In this document: positions 61,105 to 64,000 of the stretch, piece by piece
Layout of the letters: each line of letters opens with the position of its first letter
Position numbering within the stretch: position 1 is the first letter of the stretch
DNA from: Tubiluchus corallicola
Taxonomy: Eukaryota; Priapulida; Priapulimorpha; Priapulimorphida; Tubiluchidae
Direction: 5' to 3'
Length of the DNA stretch: 64,000 bases
NCBI GenBank assembly: GCA_030141605.1
Contig: JAQGDQ010000092.1
Span: 263,501 to 327,500, forward strand
Position numbers and translations under genes: made by a program
Notes under the pieces: generated by a model
The model's database searches: none
What the model was told of the DNA's origin: nothing
Seen by the model: the letters and a program-made list of their open reading frames with translations, nothing else

Positions 61105-62090
61105 CGTATATATATATATATTAATTCTTTATTTGTCATAAAAACGGTTCCCTCATTATAATAAAATTGAGTTAGCCTCAGCGTAATGTTAAAATAACAA
61201 CACTGTTCAAGACAAATGCGTCCAGTGCATACTAAAAAACTAAAGTGCAAACTATATACAATATAATGAACATATTTACAAATACCATATTAAAATATTT
61301 TCACAAACAATTATAGGAAAGTACATTAAATTTTACATTACATAGTGCACACTATTTATACATTTAACATTACGAAACACGAAACTAACATAACACGTAT
61401 TACATTACATAATTTTTTTTAAAAAATTTCATTTTTAATCATTATATGGAGTCAGGGGCGGGGGTATATGAAAGTGGAGTCCGTGTAATTAGTATCAGAT
61501 GCACAATGTGGAAGTTGAAACCTGTTATATTGATATTCTTTTAATTTCTTTTTAAAGTGGTGGAGAGATTCTATTTGTTTTATTTCACTGGGTAGTAAGT
61601 TCCATAAATGTATGGCCTGTTTTGATATAGAGTTATTTCCAAATTTATTGTTTACTGTAATTTGCTTTAAATTGTATGTTCTAGTGTTCAATGTGGTATC
61701 AGGAATAAATGCCAAGGGATTGTTTATAAATGGAATGCTCAGTTTATTTATATATTTATAAAGAAATATCAGTGTTTTGTAATCTCGATAGGCTTCTAAT
61801 ATTGGTATTTTTGTGGACGTTCTTAAGCTTGTTGCAGAAGCAGCATGTTGTTTAGCAGTTTTGTTAGAGTAGCCATGAATTAATCTAAGTGCGTAGTTTT
61901 GCATCGTATTTAGTTTTCTAAAGTTTTCATATTTAACGTTTTGAAGTAAAGTGCAACCATATAGATAATGTGGTAATATTAGACTTTTGTAGATGAGAAT
62001 TTTTGTTTTCTTGGTTAGATGGCCTCTGGTTTGGCGTAAGAATGTCGTGCTTAATGCCATCTTGTTGTGTATTTGATGAAACTGTTCATC
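61105..62090 (-). mobile_element. 5'-truncated CR1/L2-like LINE in ZP intron 3
   Basis: The minus-strand frame 62060-61452 (202 codons) is the post-RT part of a CR1/L2-type ORF: LIYKSLILPHYLYGC, MQNYALRLIHGY, RTYNLKQITVNNKFGNNSI, then LWNLLPSEIKQIESLHHFKKKLKEY, closed by a stop. A 3' UTR of about 340 bp follows to an AATAAAG signal and a TA tail near 61110. The frame is intact over the visible part, so this is a young insertion compared with the relics at 2950-4260 and 33085-33510. It lies antisense in the intron of the ZP gene, just 20 bp after the exon 3 donor. Confidence 0.85.
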
Positions 62091-64000
62091 AAATGACGTT
62101 GTAACTTGTCCGAGGTGTCACACAAATGAGACACAAGACGACAATGAGTCACGCTTTTTAGTGTAATATGTCCGTCATTCTTAATGCTGACAGCGCCTTT
62201 TTTGGTCTTCCAGCGTGTGAGTGCAACCCCATAGATTTTGGCGGAAATACAGCTATTAAGAGTGCTTTTATCAATTCTAGAGAAAATGGCAAAATGATTT
62301 TTTTCCTAAATAGATCACCCAACCGAGCGAATATATTTATTTCATGTACATTCCACTTAAGTGAACATTTGGCCCCAGCAAAGCGAACAAAACTGTGCGG
62401 CCTGCAAATTCACATCACTAGATTAAATCATACAGACGGGTTTTATAAAAAAATAACACAGACTTCTTAATGCCCTCTGTCCTCTAATTGGCAGTTATAA
62501 CCACATTCAAACGATGAAATTTTTTCACCAGTTGAACAGTTTCTCTTCGAGTAACGTGCTAAAGAAACCATTCAATTTCGAACTGAAATTTGCCTGCAAG
62601 TTTCCAACGTATGACAGCTTTGTTGCCCAAACATTTACACTTACACAACAATAGAGATTTTTTACAAAGTATCGAAGGCTTAAATTGTGGTCACTGTGAA
62701 CGTACGTTCTATTAACTATAAATTTATTCCGTAAAATTTCTACTGTCAAGGAGTTAAATGGCGACAGAATTTAACATTAATTGCTAATTTCTGCAGCAGG
62801 AGTGTGACACAGTTTTGTAATACATTTGTTTTAAACCCTGAGGCGTGAGCACTGACTAGAAGTCACTAGGTGGTGTGAAAGGAGCATGCATCAATCGTCT
62901 TTGCTTTAACCTTAATAATTCATTTGTTTGTTCGGTATTCTGTTAATTAATTCTTCAAAACTGACGGGTGCCAGCTGCCAACTGTTTCATTGAGCATGAC
63001 CGGCATTTTATACAGCCAGTCTTGTGACACAGGTGGTAAGCGGCACCCCATTTACGACCAAAAATTGCCGCAGGATAAAATGTTAATCGAGCTTTGTCGA
63101 TTACGTTTACAAGTTAATGTTAACTATTCTAAACGCATTTGAATTTATGCTGTTAAGATCTCTTAATAATTCACCTGGAGTTCACGCACAGGTCTGGCGC
63201 AATCATGGTACCTAAGTGATTCAAAGCTCACATATTATTGTGCATTTCTTAAAATTGGTATTATTGTAAATACAATAGTCATACATGATCTTAATTTCGA
63301 GATTACTGATGGCACAAACCCAATTTTGCGTTTTGCAACGGCTCTTGTTCGAAAGACAAAGTAAGAGTACAATTATTATTAATGCACATGAATAAGTAAC
63401 ACAAAGCCCTTTCCAGATTTATTCACTGTTTGCAAACAACATGTTGAATTTATCCAAAAAAGAGCTGTGACAAATTTTGATTGACTATTGACAACTAAAT
63501 CTGACTTTCACGTTTACGTAAAGCCTGTACCTTCGGGGTAATTTAAAGCTATTTTAGCTACAGTGTATTAAGACATTTACAATTGCAACCACTAGAATTA
63601 AGGACAACTGCCTTCTTCAATTGCTTAAGTGTTCAGTGCTGTTTTACAGTTTTAAAGTTGTGACTACGGAACTGGAACTAGAAGTATTTTTCTAGTTGTA
63701 TATGTTATAGATATTTTTCATCTTTCAGCATTTAGCGCTTAATTTTACAAAAAGATGCGTACAAATTAATTTTTTCAAAAAGCAGACCGTGAGAGCGATT
63801 TGTCTGCTAGTTTTTAAATTTTTCATTATGTATTTTTTGTTCTATTTAGACCGATATCTTCATTTTGTGATGTATAAATGAGTGACTTGTATGTGTATGT
63901 GTCAATACACTCTGTATTAATAGATACACTAGGGGGGTATTTATAGCTGTAAACACTGTTAAAAACAACTGTTAAATAAACAAAAAGTATATGTCACCTG
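62091..64000. other. Continuation of ZP intron 3 or intergenic sequence
   Basis: AT-rich. The frame 62168-62470 (100 codons) looks more coding-like than most but cannot be spliced in phase to exon 3. No ZP-C domain is visible up to the end of the window. Confidence 0.45.

Noticed and set aside
62168-62470. 100-codon frame with a possible splice acceptor, as exon 4 of the ZP gene
   Set aside because: Exon 3 ends in phase 0, but the acceptor before this frame needs phase 1; in phase 0 it stops after six codons. The residues do not match the rest of a ZP domain.

Overview
The window is nuclear DNA from an invertebrate animal. It is AT-rich (roughly two thirds A+T by eye) and gene-poor. Coding sequence is split by spliceosomal introns with GT/AG borders. 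The protein families are metazoan (extracellular leucine-rich repeat receptor, laminin-G/EGF protein, zona pellucida domain protein), and CR1/L2-like LINE, BEL/Pao, LTR, hAT-type and Harbinger-like debris is spread throughout. Nothing prokaryotic was seen. The phylum cannot be fixed from this sequence alone.

Protein-coding content is four partial or complete genes. (1) On the minus strand at 23224-23938 (possibly 23998) a first coding exon encodes a signal peptide, a laminin-G domain and an EGF module, as at the N terminus of alpha-neurexin; the rest of the gene must lie beyond a very long intron, probably left of the window. (2) On the plus strand at 44434-47652 a complete three-exon gene encodes a 700-residue type I membrane protein with about 20 leucine-rich repeats. 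(3) On the minus strand at 54921-55929, behind a good TATA box, the first exon of an unrecognised secreted, heptad-rich protein. (4) On the plus strand at 58390-61088 and beyond, the first three exons of a secreted protein with a Gln/Tyr/Pro-rich repeat region followed by the start of a ZP domain. All four products are secreted or cell-surface; nothing suggests they are co-regulated.

Layout: 1-2.3 kb, unassigned. 2.28-5.17 kb, a 2.9-kb Harbinger-like inverted-repeat element with TAA target duplication, carrying a decayed LINE. 6.5-7.8 kb, a 1.25-kb GAAC tetranucleotide array. 7.9-8.4 kb, a diverged trinucleotide foldback. 10.6-13.1 kb, an inverted-repeat element holding a truncated LINE, then a 773-bp hAT-type element with a perfect 8-bp target duplication and 44-bp tandem subrepeats. 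13.8-14.1 kb, an LTR followed by a primer binding site. 15.4-17.8 kb, a 2.4-kb inverted-repeat pair. 18.8-19.1 kb, a second hAT-type element, 363 bp, again with a perfect 8-bp duplication. 28.9-29.3 kb, a TATACA hexanucleotide array. 33.1-33.5 kb, a LINE relic. 34.3-39.6 kb, a possible TTAA-bounded element containing two head-to-head BEL/Pao pol fragments. 50.4-53.7 kb, a further inverted-repeat pair. 61.1-62.1 kb, an antisense LINE in an intron of the ZP gene.

The best-supported unusual observations are the two hAT-type elements defined to the base by 8-bp duplications (one with an alternating A-B-A-B 44-bp array), the TIR elements hosting LINEs, the LTR-PBS junction, the foldback of imperfect trinucleotide repeats, the orphan secreted heptad protein, and the 22-residue repeats of the ZP precursor. 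I found no convincing tRNA, rRNA, CRISPR or operon. All comparisons were made by eye; no alignment, search or folding was run.
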